DNA of 14,203 nt. Source: an uncultured Chitinophagaceae bacterium (lineage in GTDB: Bacteria; Bacteroidota; Bacteroidia; Chitinophagales; Chitinophagaceae). Below are positions 6,310 to 14,203 of the stretch, in pieces. The translations under genes and the position numbers were made by a program. Location of the stretch: positions 1-14,203 of the forward strand of contig CALKVC010000207.1 in NCBI GenBank assembly GCA_937996595.1. Direction: 5' to 3'. Each line of letters begins with the position of its first letter. Within the stretch, counting starts at the first letter, position 1. The notes under the pieces were generated by a model. It had not been told where the DNA came from. It worked only from the letters and a program-made list of their open reading frames with translations, and did not search any database.

Positions 6310-7725
6310 ATGTCAGAAACTAACGGAACATTCAAACCTGCGCTTGGATTATTTGATGCTACCATGATTGTAGCCGGTTCAATGATCGGTTCGGGTATAT
6401 TCATTGTGAGCGCTGATATAACCAGAAACGTGGGCAGTGCCGGTTGGCTGATTGCTGTTTGGCTGATAACAGGTTTCATGACACTAACAGCAGCGCTCAG
6501 CTATGGTGAACTAAGTGCCATGTTCCCCAAAGCCGGCGGCCAGTATGTTTACCTGAAAGAAGCTTTTAATCCGCTGGCGGGTTTCTTATACGGCTGGAGT
6601 TTTTTTGCCGTCATTCAAACAGCTACCATTGCAGCGGTTGGTGTGGCATTCAGTAAATTCCTGGCATACCTTTTACCGTCGCTTGGCCCGGATAATATAC
6701 TCGCCGATATCGGGATTTTAAAGGTCAATGCCGGCCAGTTAGTGGCCATCGTGCTCATCATATTTCTTACTTATATTAATACAAAAGGAATCCAGGGCGG
6801 CAAACTGATTCAAACCAGTTTTACAGCAGTAAAATTATTGTCCTTATTCGGCCTTATCATTTTTGGTTTCAGCCTGGCAGCCAAAACCGAAATTTGGGAT
6901 GCCAACTGGGCAGATGCCTGGGGAATGGTTTCCAGGGATGCAAACGGAAGCATTATCGGGCCGGTAGCCGGTAGCGCTATTATGGGCGCTATTGCCGCTT
7001 CCATGGTAGGTTCAATTTTCAGCAGCGATGCATGGAACAATGTAACCTTTATTGCCGGTGAAGTGAGAAATCCCAAACGGAATATCGGTTTAAGCCTCTT
7101 TATGGGAACACTTATCGTTACCATAATATATGTAGCCGCCAATTTAATGTACATCAGTGTATTGCCACTGGAAAGCATCGCTTCGGCACCACACGACCGG
7201 GTGGCGGTTTCTGCCAGCAATGCGATATTTGGGAATATCGGCACTTATGTGATTGCCGTCATGATCATGATTTCCACTTTTGGATGCAACAACGGGTTGA
7301 TTCTGGCCGGTGCAAGGGTTTATCATACCATGGCTACAGACGGCCTGTTTTTTAAGAAAACAGCCAGCCTCAACCGCAACAATGTACCGGAATTTGCCTT
7401 ATGGATACAATGCCTGGTGGCATCCTTGCTGTGTTTAAGCGGCAGGTATGGCGATTTGCTCGATATGATTTCTTTTGTGGTGGTGATGTTTTATGCACTT
7501 ACCATTCTGGGCATATTCATCCTGAGGAAGAACCGGCCTGATGCGGAAAGGCCCTACAAGGCTTTCGGTTACCCGTTGCTGCCCGCTGTTTATATTGTAA
7601 TGGCAATAGCTTTTTGTATACTGCTTATCCTGTATAAACCGGCATTCACCTGGCCCGGGCTCATCATCGTGCTGGCGGGGATACCGGTTTATTATATAGC
7701 AGTAGCGAATAAACGAAAAAATTAA
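6310..7725 (+). CDS. APC-family amino acid permease (LAT/SteT-like)
   Basis: This 471-residue integral inner-membrane protein has about 12 hydrophobic helices and belongs to the amino acid-polyamine-organocation superfamily. The first helix carries the broken substrate-binding motif GSMIGSGIF (23-31). Helix 2 is followed by SYGELSAMFPKAGGQYVYLKEAF (64-86), a hallmark of the L-type transporter/SteT-like branch. FIAGEVRNPKRNIG (247-260) and the Arg-Pro-Tyr-Lys sequence near 414-417 are also typical. Such proteins exchange or import neutral amino acids; the actual substrate cannot be read from the sequence. The gene begins 41 bases after the terminator of the OmpH gene, with no strong promoter visible, and is followed after 11 bases by the heptose kinase gene, so the two are probably co-transcribed although their functions appear unrelated. 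Confidence 0.92.
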   Translation: MSETNGTFKPALGLFDATMIVAGSMIGSGIFIVSADITRNVGSAGWLIAVWLITGFMTLTAALSYGELSAMFPKAGGQYVYLKEAFNPLAGFLYGWSFFAVIQTATIAAVGVAFSKFLAYLLPSLGPDNILADIGILKVNAGQLVAIVLIIFLTYINTKGIQGGKLIQTSFTAVKLLSLFGLIIFGFSLAAKTEIWDANWADAWGMVSRDANGSIIGPVAGSAIMGAIAASMVGSIFSSDAWNNVTFIAGEVRNPKRNIGLSLFMGTLIVTIIYVAANLMYISVLPLESIASAPHDRVAVSASNAIFGNIGTYVIAVMIMISTFGCNNGLILAGARVYHTMATDGLFFKKTASLNRNNVPEFALWIQCLVASLLCLSGRYGDLLDMISFVVVMFYALTILGIFILRKNRPDAERPYKAFGYPLLPAVYIVMAIAFCILLILYKPAFTWPGLIIVLAGIPVYYIAVANKRKN

Positions 7726-7736
7726 ACCAATTCCCG

Positions 7737-8726
7737 ATGATGGATTTTGACAGGTTATTTGATTCTTTTAAGGAGTTACGGGTGGCTGTAATTGGCGATG
7801 TGATGCTGGATACATACTGGTGGGGCAAAGTTGACAGGATATCGCCAGAAGCGCCGGTTCCCATTGTAGCTGTTTCAAAAAGAGAAGAACGGATAGGCGG
7901 CGCCGGAAATGTGGCTTTAAATGTACAGGCATTAGGCGCTACCGTTAGTGTGATTACGGTTGTGGGCAAGGATGCGGAAGCAGACCTGCTGGTTAACCTG
8001 TTTAAGAATAACCATATCAATACAGATTATGTGGTGAGCAGTGAAGGCAGGATAACCACCAATAAGATCAGGATCATTGGAAGGAACCAGCAAATGATGA
8101 GGCTGGATGCAGAAATCGTAGACCCGCTCAATGTTACTGATGAACAGGCGCTCCTGGCATCTTTTGAAAACTATATTACAAAGGAAAAACCTTCCATTGT
8201 AATTCTTGAAGATTATAATAAGGGCGTACTTTCCGAAACGGCCATTGAAAAGATCATCACATTATGCCGTGCTAATAATATTCTTACCGCAGTTGACCCC
8301 AAACGAAAAAATTTCTTTTCCTATAAACAGGTGGATATTTTCAAGCCGAACCTTCAGGAAGCCAAAGAAGGGCTTAACCTGCTTGCAGATGCTGTTACAC
8401 CGGCTTTGATGGAAGGGATACATAAGGCCCTGCATGAAAGGCTTCATCACAGCATATCGCTGATAACCCTGTCAGAAAAGGGTGTTTTTTATCAGCATGG
8501 CAATCAACATAAGATCATACCCACACATATCAGGAGCATCGCAGATGTAAGCGGTGCAGGTGATACCGTTATTGCCGTTGCTTCTGTAGTGTATGCCTCC
8601 ACGAAAGACGTAGGCCTGATGGCGGAAATTTCCAATATTGCCGGCGGGCTTGTTTGCGAAGAAGTGGGAACCGTTGCCATTGACAGGCAGAAATTGCTGG
8701 AAGAATGCAAACATTTGCTGGGTTGA
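7737..8726 (+). CDS. rfaE1: D-glycero-beta-D-manno-heptose-7-phosphate kinase (stand-alone RfaE1/HldA)
   Basis: This PfkB-family sugar kinase phosphorylates heptose 7-phosphate at C1 on the way to ADP-L-glycero-D-manno-heptose for the LPS core. The 329 residues match the N-terminal half of E. coli HldE by eye: IGDVMLDTYWWG (19-30), RISPEAPVPIV (34-44), GGAGNVALN (54-62), RNQQMMRLD (116-124) and DPKR (187-190). The PfkB signature DVSGAGDTVIA (270-280) supplies the likely catalytic Asp276. The C-terminal cytidylyltransferase domain of HldE is absent, so this is the split form; an RfaE2-type partner must lie elsewhere. No signal peptide is present, giving a cytoplasmic enzyme. Tandem ATGs at 7737 and 7740 leave the first residue uncertain. 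It follows the permease by 11 bases. Another PfkB sugar kinase specificity is possible but less likely given these motifs. Confidence 0.87.
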   Translation: MMDFDRLFDSFKELRVAVIGDVMLDTYWWGKVDRISPEAPVPIVAVSKREERIGGAGNVALNVQALGATVSVITVVGKDAEADLLVNLFKNNHINTDYVVSSEGRITTNKIRIIGRNQQMMRLDAEIVDPLNVTDEQALLASFENYITKEKPSIVILEDYNKGVLSETAIEKIITLCRANNILTAVDPKRKNFFSYKQVDIFKPNLQEAKEGLNLLADAVTPALMEGIHKALHERLHHSISLITLSEKGVFYQHGNQHKIIPTHIRSIADVSGAGDTVIAVASVVYASTKDVGLMAEISNIAGGLVCEEVGTVAIDRQKLLEECKHLLG

Positions 8727-8819
8727 ACAGGCAGAACTTTTAAATTCCCCTTATTGAAAAGTGCATGCAGGTAAGTTTCCTGTTGCTGTTAGTATCTTTA
8801 TGGTAATTTATGCAGCTTG

Positions 8820-8900
8820 TTAGAGGATGTTCAATCATGTTCGTTAATTCTTAGAAAGTTTATGACTTTAAATTGAATAAATTTGTCCTCTAAACATGAT
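8820..8900. repeat. Two interleaved inverted repeats before the asparaginase gene
   Basis: TTAGAGGA (8820-8827) is complementary to TCCTCTAA (8886-8893), and ATCATGTT (8834-8841) to AACATGAT (8893-8900). The arms occur in the order A-B-A'-B', so they cannot form one nested hairpin, and the second set brackets the likely promoter. This could be a paired operator or chance in AT-rich DNA. The rest of the 8727-8908 gap shows no open frame or terminator. Confidence 0.35.
8878..8885 (+). promoter_or_regulatory. Bacteroidota-type -7 promoter element
   Basis: TAAATTTG is an exact match to the Bacteroidota -7 consensus TAnnTTTG, 23 bases before the isoaspartyl peptidase ATG. The -33 TTTG box is only weakly present: TTAG at 8851-8854 leaves a 23-base spacer, and TTTA at 8859-8862 leaves 15. 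A transcript from here would have a very short leader, and the gene would be expressed independently of the kinase upstream. Confidence 0.45.
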
Positions 8901-8908
8901 GTATCATT

Positions 8909-9859
8909 ATGCAAAAATTTTCGATTGCCATTCACGGCGGAGCCGGTACCATCCTTAAATCTGACATGACTCCCGAACTGGAGCAAGCGTATTTTAAAGG
9001 GCTTGAAGAAGCGCTGCAGGCTGGATATGCCGTACTGGAACAGGATGGATCTGCAGCCAATGCAGTTAAAGCGGCAGTGGTGGTTTTGGAAGATAACCTC
9101 TTGTTCAATGCAGGGCGCGGCTCGGTATTTACCAAGAAAGGCGTTCAGGAAATGGATGCTGCAATCATGGAAGGCAATAAGCTGGAAGCCGGTTCCGTAG
9201 CGGGTGTACGGAATATCAGGAACCCGATTGAACTGGCAATGGAAGTGATGCAGAAAAGTAACCATGTTTTTCTCAGTGGTAAAGGCGCCAATGATTTTGC
9301 CATTAAACAAGGCATCAAACTGGAACCGGATGAGTATTTTTTCTCTCAATTCAGATACGACCAATGGAAAGAGATGCGTGACAGCGACAATTATTCACTC
9401 GACCACACGCACCAGGGGCTGGAGGAACTGATGAAAGACAAAAAATTTGGTACAGTGGGCGCTGTAGCATGCGACAGTTCGGGCAATATTGCGGCTGCAA
9501 CCAGTACCGGGGGCATGACCAATAAAAAATATGGACGAATTGGAGACAGCCCGCTGATTGGCGCCGGCACGTATGCCAATAATAACACCTGTGCCATTAG
9601 TTGTACAGGCCATGGTGAACCTTTTATCAGGGCCGTGGCTGCACACGATGTAAGCTGCCTCATGGAATACAAAGGGATGAGCCTGGAAGAAGCCATGCAT
9701 GAAGTGGTGATGGTAAAATTGGTGGAGATGGAGGGTGAAGGCGGTATGATTGGTGTGGATGCTTCCGGTAACGTATCCATGATATTTAACAGCGCTGGCA
9801 TGTACAGGGCCATGCAGAATAGCCTGGGCGAACGAAAGATTGGTATTTATAAGGATTGA
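8909..9859 (+). CDS. iaaA: Isoaspartyl peptidase / L-asparaginase (IaaA-type Ntn hydrolase)
   Basis: This plant-type asparaginase hydrolyses isoaspartyl dipeptides and L-asparagine. The precursor cuts itself to expose an N-terminal threonine nucleophile. The 316 residues follow E. coli IaaA closely by eye: SIAIHGGAG (5-13), LFNAGRGSVFT (65-75), ELDA-like EMDAAIM (81-87), VAGVRNIRNP (98-107), the autocleavage site GTVGAVA (181-187) with nucleophile Thr182, and STGGMTNKKYGRIGDSPLIG (199-218), which supplies the substrate-binding Arg210 and Asp213. The region before Thr182 (about 155-180) is the expected cleaved linker. No signal peptide is seen, so the enzyme is probably cytoplasmic, unlike secreted glycosylasparaginases. 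Length is normal. It has its own likely promoter, and the gap after it lacks a clear T-run terminator. Confidence 0.94.
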   Translation: MQKFSIAIHGGAGTILKSDMTPELEQAYFKGLEEALQAGYAVLEQDGSAANAVKAAVVVLEDNLLFNAGRGSVFTKKGVQEMDAAIMEGNKLEAGSVAGVRNIRNPIELAMEVMQKSNHVFLSGKGANDFAIKQGIKLEPDEYFFSQFRYDQWKEMRDSDNYSLDHTHQGLEELMKDKKFGTVGAVACDSSGNIAAATSTGGMTNKKYGRIGDSPLIGAGTYANNNTCAISCTGHGEPFIRAVAAHDVSCLMEYKGMSLEEAMHEVVMVKLVEMEGEGGMIGVDASGNVSMIFNSAGMYRAMQNSLGERKIGIYKD

Positions 9860-9882
9860 GTTTGTAATGTTGCTACTTCTAA

Positions 9883-9914
9883 AGTTGTTTGTAAATCACA
9901 AACATCAAACAACT
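9883..9914. repeat. Alternative hairpins between asparaginase and ispD
   Basis: AGTTGTTTG (9883-9891) pairs perfectly with CAAACAACT (9906-9914) around 14 bases. Inside it, GTTTGT (9887-9892) pairs with ACAAAC (9898-9903), so two stems compete. No T tract follows, so it is not a standard intrinsic terminator; it may be an operator-like element or a leader structure before ispD. The rest of the 9860-9983 gap shows nothing recognisable. Confidence 0.35.
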
Positions 9915-9983
9915 GGTTTAGATATCTATAAAATATCCCGTAAATAAAGGCATATACGTCAGTGCCCGAATTACTTACTAGCT

Positions 9984-10649
9984 ATGAATAAATTTGCCAT
10001 AATTGTTGCCGGAGGTAGCGGTACACGAATGAACAGTTCGTTGCCAAAACAGTTCATGCTGTTAAAAGGCAAACCTGTGCTGTATTATACCATCAATACT
10101 TTTTTACAGGCTTTTGATGATTGTAAACTGATTCTCGTTTTGCCTGAAAATCACCTGGCTTACGGCAAAGAAATCATTGATACTTATTTTAACAGCAGCA
10201 GGATACAGGTAACAGCAGGCGGTGAAACCAGGTTCCATTCGGTAAAGAACGGTTTAAAGCTGGTGAATGGAGAAAGTGTAGTATTTGTGCATGATGCGGT
10301 TCGCTGTATGATAAGCACCAACCTGATCAGGAAGTGCTATGAAGCAACCGTACAATTTGGGTCAGCCGTTCCCGTAATAGCCTGTAAAGACAGTGTTCGA
10401 CTGGTTACCGGTGAAAATAATGAAGCGCTGCAGCGGAGCCGGGTGAAACTCGTGCAAACCCCGCAAACCTTTTTCAGCAGTATTTTGTTACCGGCGTTTG
10501 AGGCGGAATATTCCGATGCATTTACAGATGAAGCAACCGTAGTGGAAGCCGGCGGCCATAAGATTTACCTGGTGGAAGGAGAGGAGTCTAATTTTAAGAT
10601 CACATTGCCGGTTGACCTGGAACTGGCTGAAAAGCTGATGGGCAGCTGA
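9984..10649 (+). CDS. ispD: 2-C-methyl-D-erythritol 4-phosphate cytidylyltransferase
   Basis: IspD joins CTP and 2-C-methyl-D-erythritol 4-phosphate to give CDP-methylerythritol, the third step of the non-mevalonate isoprenoid pathway, in the cytoplasm. The 221 residues show the nucleotide-binding loop VAGGSGTRMNSSLPKQF (8-24) with Arg15 and Lys22, which match the catalytic Arg20 and Lys27 of E. coli IspD. They also show VHDAVR (102-107), PVIACKDSVR (130-139), Arg151 and TPQTFF (159-164) and FTDEATVVEAGG (180-191). The closing SNFKITLPVDLELAE (202-216) has Lys205 in the position of the E. coli substrate-binding lysine. The length is typical and no IspF fusion is present. The gene faces the convergent acyltransferase gene, with only 22 bases between their stops and no clear hairpin between them. 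Confidence 0.95.
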   Translation: MNKFAIIVAGGSGTRMNSSLPKQFMLLKGKPVLYYTINTFLQAFDDCKLILVLPENHLAYGKEIIDTYFNSSRIQVTAGGETRFHSVKNGLKLVNGESVVFVHDAVRCMISTNLIRKCYEATVQFGSAVPVIACKDSVRLVTGENNEALQRSRVKLVQTPQTFFSSILLPAFEAEYSDAFTDEATVVEAGGHKIYLVEGEESNFKITLPVDLELAEKLMGS

Positions 10650-10671
10650 ATATTTGCCTGTGTACATTCCC

Positions 10672-11595
10672 CTATTTTTTTAATAGCCTGACCGGTAGCG
10701 GCAGGTTGTTGAATTTTATAAAAGAATACGGCTGATTTTTATCTGCAAACTTATGGTAGAAATAGGCAACACCCGGAATATCTGAACCTTCAAAATCGAA
10801 GAGCAGATCTTCTGTTGCAAATTCTTTGAATACGGCATCATAGAGGAAATAATTCGCCAGTAATTTTTTTCCTTTGGGCAATATGCACGAAATGATATTG
10901 TATAACCGCTTGTCATCTTTTAACAAGAGGATGGTTGCGAGCAACTCTTCACCGTCATTATGATAAGCATGCCTTACCACAACCCGTTTATTGGCATGCA
11001 AATGTTTGCAGAGTTTTTCAAAATGGCTGAAATCACTTATTGTCGCAGTTTGCATGCGATCAGCATATAATTTCCGGTATAGTTTTATAGCTCCGGTTAT
11101 ATCATCATCCTTTTTATATTGCAGGGAGAATTTAGAAAGCCGCTTCAGCCTTTGTTTGATATAATCGTCGTACCGGCTGTAAAGATGTTCATATCCCTTA
11201 CCCAGTTGTAAAATAAAATTATTCCGTTGCTTTATTTGCAATCCTTTTTCCTGTACGGGTTCATTCATGTAATTCATCGTTATTTCGGCAAACCTGAATG
11301 AAGTGGATGCTTTCCTGATGAAGCCGGTTATGGTAGACTTGTTCAGTTTTTTTGCAGAGAATATTCCTCCCTGCTGAAAAAAAGCCGGTTGATACAGGTA
11401 GGTGATTCCCCATTTCTTTTTCCAGGTTAGCGGCATTACGGCTTCGTAATCGCCCAGCACAAGCCCATCCCAGTTAGCCGCCATATGATCCAGGTAAACG
11501 GTTTCTGCATATATAAGCCCGTTCAGGGAATTCCGGATACATGCATCCCATTTCTTCCTGTTTATTTCATCATATGTGAGATGCGTTATGTGCAA
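10672..11595 (-). CDS. FemAB/GNAT-like acyltransferase of unknown substrate
   Basis: This 307-residue soluble protein resembles the FemAB-like branch of the GNAT fold, large two-lobed acyltransferases that add amino acids or acyl groups to peptidoglycan or other substrates. The best-recognised stretch is near the C-terminus: LFDFEGSDIPGVAYFYHKF (265-283), followed by NQPYSFIKFNNLP. It is familiar from unassigned Bacteroidota members of this family. A basic region (about 145-163) lies mid-protein. No signal peptide or membrane helix is seen. The start appears to be TTG at 11595: it lies 2 bases after the stop of the upstream peptidase, gives a sensible N-terminus (MHITHLTYDEI), and no in-frame ATG occurs until codon 38. 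Expression is therefore probably coupled to the peptidase. The substrate is unknown and I assign none. Confidence 0.7.
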   Translation of the reverse strand: MHITHLTYDEINRKKWDACIRNSLNGLIYAETVYLDHMAANWDGLVLGDYEAVMPLTWKKKWGITYLYQPAFFQQGGIFSAKKLNKSTITGFIRKASTSFRFAEITMNYMNEPVQEKGLQIKQRNNFILQLGKGYEHLYSRYDDYIKQRLKRLSKFSLQYKKDDDITGAIKLYRKLYADRMQTATISDFSHFEKLCKHLHANKRVVVRHAYHNDGEELLATILLLKDDKRLYNIISCILPKGKKLLANYFLYDAVFKEFATEDLLFDFEGSDIPGVAYFYHKFADKNQPYSFIKFNNLPLPVRLLKK

Positions 11596-11597
11596 TG

Positions 11598-14203
11598 TTA
11601 TAAGGGGCTTTGCGGTACCAGCTTTTGTAATGTTATATGCTGGATGTCGATACTGAACGAAATATTTTTAAGGAATCTTTTTTCTGTAATGGTAGATTTG
11701 AAATAGTCGTCGTAAACTTTACTGTACAATATCGGGAAGAATATGTTGATGCTGTTTTTCAGCAATGAAAGCTGCAGTCCGGCATCATACAGGAAGCGGC
11801 TGCCGCCGGCATTCTTATCCCAGGCTTCTGCATAGGTACCAATATCAGCAAAAACCTTTAATGGTATTTTGAAAGGTAACAGTTCTAGCGGGTTTATCTT
11901 TTTTGGGATAGTGGTAGACAGGTTAATGGCGCAAAGCCAATCGTCAGTTTTTCCGATTTTACTGCTGAGCAGGTCTGTGCGCACTTTGAAAAAACCATCT
12001 CTTTCCATGATCTGCTGCCCGGGTATTCCACGGCTGATGTTTTTAAGCAGCGAGATGTTAGGATTATACAAAGCATACCTGAAATCATTTCTGCCAATAT
12101 AGTAGTTGCTGTAGGTATAATCTTCATAACCTTTAGGGCCGGTCATGTTGAGGTGATACCTGTCTGTTTCAAACCGGGTAAGGAATGTCTGATCACCGGT
12201 ATATATGAACTTGCCTGCAAAAAACCTGGCATCCAGTCCGCCACCTGCCGGGTAATTGAAAAAATAATTACCGGTGAAATTGAACCGGAGAAAGCCTTTG
12301 CCCTGTTCTGCCTGGAAGGCAGCCCGGTAAGGATACAGCGCCCGGTTGTTTTCAGTTACAAACTGCAACTGGTTTATATACCGGTGTGCAACAGGATAGC
12401 TGATGATATCCAGTTGCTGCACCGTATCCCTGTAAAAATTCAATGTGGTTTCATTTATGAAAAACGATTTCCATTGGATGTACGTGTTAACCGTACTTCG
12501 TGGATTCCTGTTGGCAAATACAAATTTGAGGGAAGGGAAGATTTTACTAAAACGCAGGTAGTTGATTGTTCCTGTGGAATCGGTAAAAGTATCACCGGAA
12601 AAATTAGCTGCACTAACCGACAATTCAATGCGCTGCCCGTTATGGCCCGGGAACCAGTTGTATGCCAATTTACCGATCCCGTTCAGTTTTTTTGAACCCG
12701 TTGCATATAGCGGTGCAATGGTAAACCGGAACCTGCTGGCCGGCAGGGTATGGTTATGAATGATTCCGCCGGCCATGAAACGGTCGTAATTATTGAAACC
12801 AACGGCAGGAGAGAAGAAGATATAGTTGTATTTATTTGTTTCACGCAGGCTGAAAAAAGAGGCAAGTTTTATTTTTTTTGGTGGTTCTTTCGTTAAGTTT
12901 CCTTTTTGGTTAAGCAGTGAAAATACCTTGTCAAGGTTTTTCCCGCTTACTTCCTCAGCAACTGATTTAAAATCTTCGGGATACGGGTGTTTAAATTTCC
13001 AGCGGCTGTAGTATTCCTTCATGATGCTGCTAAAAACCTGCCCGCCTGTCTCGTTTTCCAGCATTTTCATCCATTTGGATGTTTTCGTATATGCGATGGC
13101 GTTATAATTTAGCCCGGAAAAAGCGGCAGCGTCCGTTTCTATTGGCTGGTCTTTTTTCAATGCTGTCATCGTTTGAAGCAATACGTCTTCAATATCTGCG
13201 GGAAGCCTTTTCCTTATGAAAGAAGAATTTACATCCATATAATCAGCTGTTGAATCCTTATATTGCCTGGCATTGTACTTCCTGTCGTAATAGCTGTTCA
13301 TCCCTTCATCCATCCAGGGGTGAACCCTTTCGTTGCTGGCCAGTATTCCGTAAAACCAGTTATGGCCCACTTCATGGTTGATGATATAGTCCAGCATCTT
13401 TTCATTGCCCGGTGAAGATATAACAGTGATGCCCGGGTATTCCATGCCGCCTGCGCCTTCCTGTTTGCTTTCCACCACCGAAACTGACTGGTAGGGATAT
13501 ACGCCGAGCCATTCGCTTTTAGTGCGTATGGCCGATTTGATGAATGCAAGGCTGTTTTTCCAGTCCTTTTCGTTTTCGCGGTAATGATAAGCATACACGT
13601 CAATTACCCCGGAAGCCAGTTGCATAGTATCGTGCTTCACCATGAATGCGCTGTCGGCAAACCACGCGAAATCGTGTACATTATTTTCAACATACCGGGT
13701 CGTTTTTTGGCCTGACTGTTTTTTTTCTTCCAAAACTTTTCCGGTGGCGGCTACTATGTATTTTTCCGGTACGGTAACCTGTACGTCAAACCGGCCAAAT
13801 TCACTGTAGAATTCGCCCTGGTCAAGATAGGGCATTTCGTGCCAGCCTTTTTTATCATATACGGCGGGTTTGGGGTACCATTGGGTAACCTGGTAAGCGT
13901 TGCCGATATAGCCGCTCCTGGAAAAAATATAGGGCAGCTTTACATGAAATGCTGTTTGAATATCGGCAACCTGTTTTGGCGGAAGCGGAGCAGGTAGAAT
14001 CAGTTTGATGATATCCTGGTGTTGCGGATGGTCGGCAACGGAAGCGGAAATGCCGTTCACCTTAAAATCGAGCCTGTTTATGTATCCTCTTTTCTCTTCA
14101 GGCGAAAAATAAAAATCGGTATTTCCATTTTCCAGCAACTGGTCGCTAAATGCGGTCTTATCGTTCTTATATGCATTAGGCCACAGGTGGAACCATATGA
14201 AAT
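11598..14203 (-). CDS. M1-family metallopeptidase with barrel-like C-terminal half (partial)
   Basis: This is a zinc-dependent peptidase of the gluzincin/M1 type. The frame stays open to the window edge: the first visible residues, FIWFHLWPNAYKN, belong to the conserved N-terminal beta domain, so the signal peptide and start lie outside. Counting from the TTG-encoded Leu at 14138, the substrate-side motif GGMEYPG is at 230-236, zinc ligands HEVGH at 255-259 with Glu278 (HExxH-x18-E, WMDEGMNSYY), and a candidate catalytic Tyr350. The peptidase ends near 415. About 400 further residues then show alternating hydrophobic and polar strands with many Tyr, Phe and Asn (for example FFSPAVGFNNYDRFMAGG at 441-458), resembling an Omp85/DUF5686-like outer-membrane beta-barrel. 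That suggests a surface- or periplasm-facing peptidase carried on its own barrel, which is inference. The stop is 2 bases before the acyltransferase start. Confidence 0.88.
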   Translation of the reverse strand, partial: FIWFHLWPNAYKNDKTAFSDQLLENGNTDFYFSPEEKRGYINRLDFKVNGISASVADHPQHQDIIKLILPAPLPPKQVADIQTAFHVKLPYIFSRSGYIGNAYQVTQWYPKPAVYDKKGWHEMPYLDQGEFYSEFGRFDVQVTVPEKYIVAATGKVLEEKKQSGQKTTRYVENNVHDFAWFADSAFMVKHDTMQLASGVIDVYAYHYRENEKDWKNSLAFIKSAIRTKSEWLGVYPYQSVSVVESKQEGAGGMEYPGITVISSPGNEKMLDYIINHEVGHNWFYGILASNERVHPWMDEGMNSYYDRKYNARQYKDSTADYMDVNSSFIRKRLPADIEDVLLQTMTALKKDQPIETDAAAFSGLNYNAIAYTKTSKWMKMLENETGGQVFSSIMKEYYSRWKFKHPYPEDFKSVAEEVSGKNLDKVFSLLNQKGNLTKEPPKKIKLASFFSLRETNKYNYIFFSPAVGFNNYDRFMAGGIIHNHTLPASRFRFTIAPLYATGSKKLNGIGKLAYNWFPGHNGQRIELSVSAANFSGDTFTDSTGTINYLRFSKIFPSLKFVFANRNPRSTVNTYIQWKSFFINETTLNFYRDTVQQLDIISYPVAHRYINQLQFVTENNRALYPYRAAFQAEQGKGFLRFNFTGNYFFNYPAGGGLDARFFAGKFIYTGDQTFLTRFETDRYHLNMTGPKGYEDYTYSNYYIGRNDFRYALYNPNISLLKNISRGIPGQQIMERDGFFKVRTDLLSSKIGKTDDWLCAINLSTTIPKKINPLELLPFKIPLKVFADIGTYAEAWDKNAGGSRFLYDAGLQLSLLKNSINIFFPILYSKVYDDYFKSTITEKRFLKNISFSIDIQHITLQKLVPQSPL

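Noticed and set aside
8831..9364. Open frame of 177 codons on the - strand over the start of the asparaginase gene
   Set aside because: The asparaginase is unmistakable on the other strand, and the antisense product is His/Phe/Cys-rich with no family resemblance.
10650..10682. Shared terminator between the convergent ispD and acyltransferase genes
   Set aside because: A run of seven Ts is present, but no stem longer than about 3 bp precedes it on either strand.
12153..12695. Open frame of 180 codons on the + strand inside the M1 peptidase gene
   Set aside because: It is antisense to a clearly coding frame, has no ribosome binding site and no recognisable motif.
1..14203. CRISPR arrays, tRNA/rRNA genes, insertion sequences, phage or defence genes
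   Set aside because: No regularly spaced repeats, cloverleaf-like segments, transposases or terminal inverted repeats were seen on either strand by eye.

Overview
The window comes from a member of the Bacteroidota, most likely a Chitinophagaceae- or Sphingobacteriia-like lineage. The evidence is the clade II type of NosZ and its nos gene order, ribosome binding sites that are mostly absent, one good TAnnTTTG-type -7 promoter element, the OmpH-like protein, and the M1 peptidase with a barrel-like C-terminus. The family-level placement is an inference; the phylum is fairly secure.

Region 1 (about 1-5462) is the downstream part of a nitrous oxide reduction (nos) cluster on the + strand. It holds the C-terminal CuA end of nosZ, a terminator-like hairpin, a FAS1 (fasciclin) lipoprotein, a membrane-NosL fusion, nosD, nosF and nosY, and then a two-domain protein joining a hemerythrin-like diiron domain to a group III truncated hemoglobin. 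NosZ reduces N2O to N2 in the periplasm. NosL carries Cu(I), and NosD with the NosFY ABC transporter supports assembly of the copper-sulfur CuZ centre. nosL-nosD and nosD-nosF overlap by 4 bases and nosY follows nosF after 6 bases, so this core is one translationally coupled unit. The hemerythrin-globin protein plausibly handles NO or O2 in the cytoplasm beside the denitrification genes.

Region 2 (about 5599-10649) is a run of general genes on the + strand. It holds an OmpH/Skp-like periplasmic protein with a clear terminator, an APC-family amino acid permease, a stand-alone heptose-7-phosphate kinase (LPS precursor pathway) 11 bases behind it, an isoaspartyl peptidase/L-asparaginase behind its own likely promoter, and ispD of the non-mevalonate isoprenoid pathway.

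Region 3 (10672-14203) is on the - strand and converges on ispD. It is a two-gene unit: a large M1-family metallopeptidase, cut by the window edge at its N-terminus and carrying a barrel-like C-terminal half, followed after 2 bases by a FemAB/GNAT-like acyltransferase that appears to start at TTG.

No gene-free stretch exceeds 300 bases; the longest gaps are 8727-8908, 5463-5598 and 9860-9983. I saw no tRNA, rRNA, CRISPR array, insertion sequence or broken gene. The most unusual items are the hemerythrin-globin fusion and the membrane-NosL fusion with an apparent internal restart.
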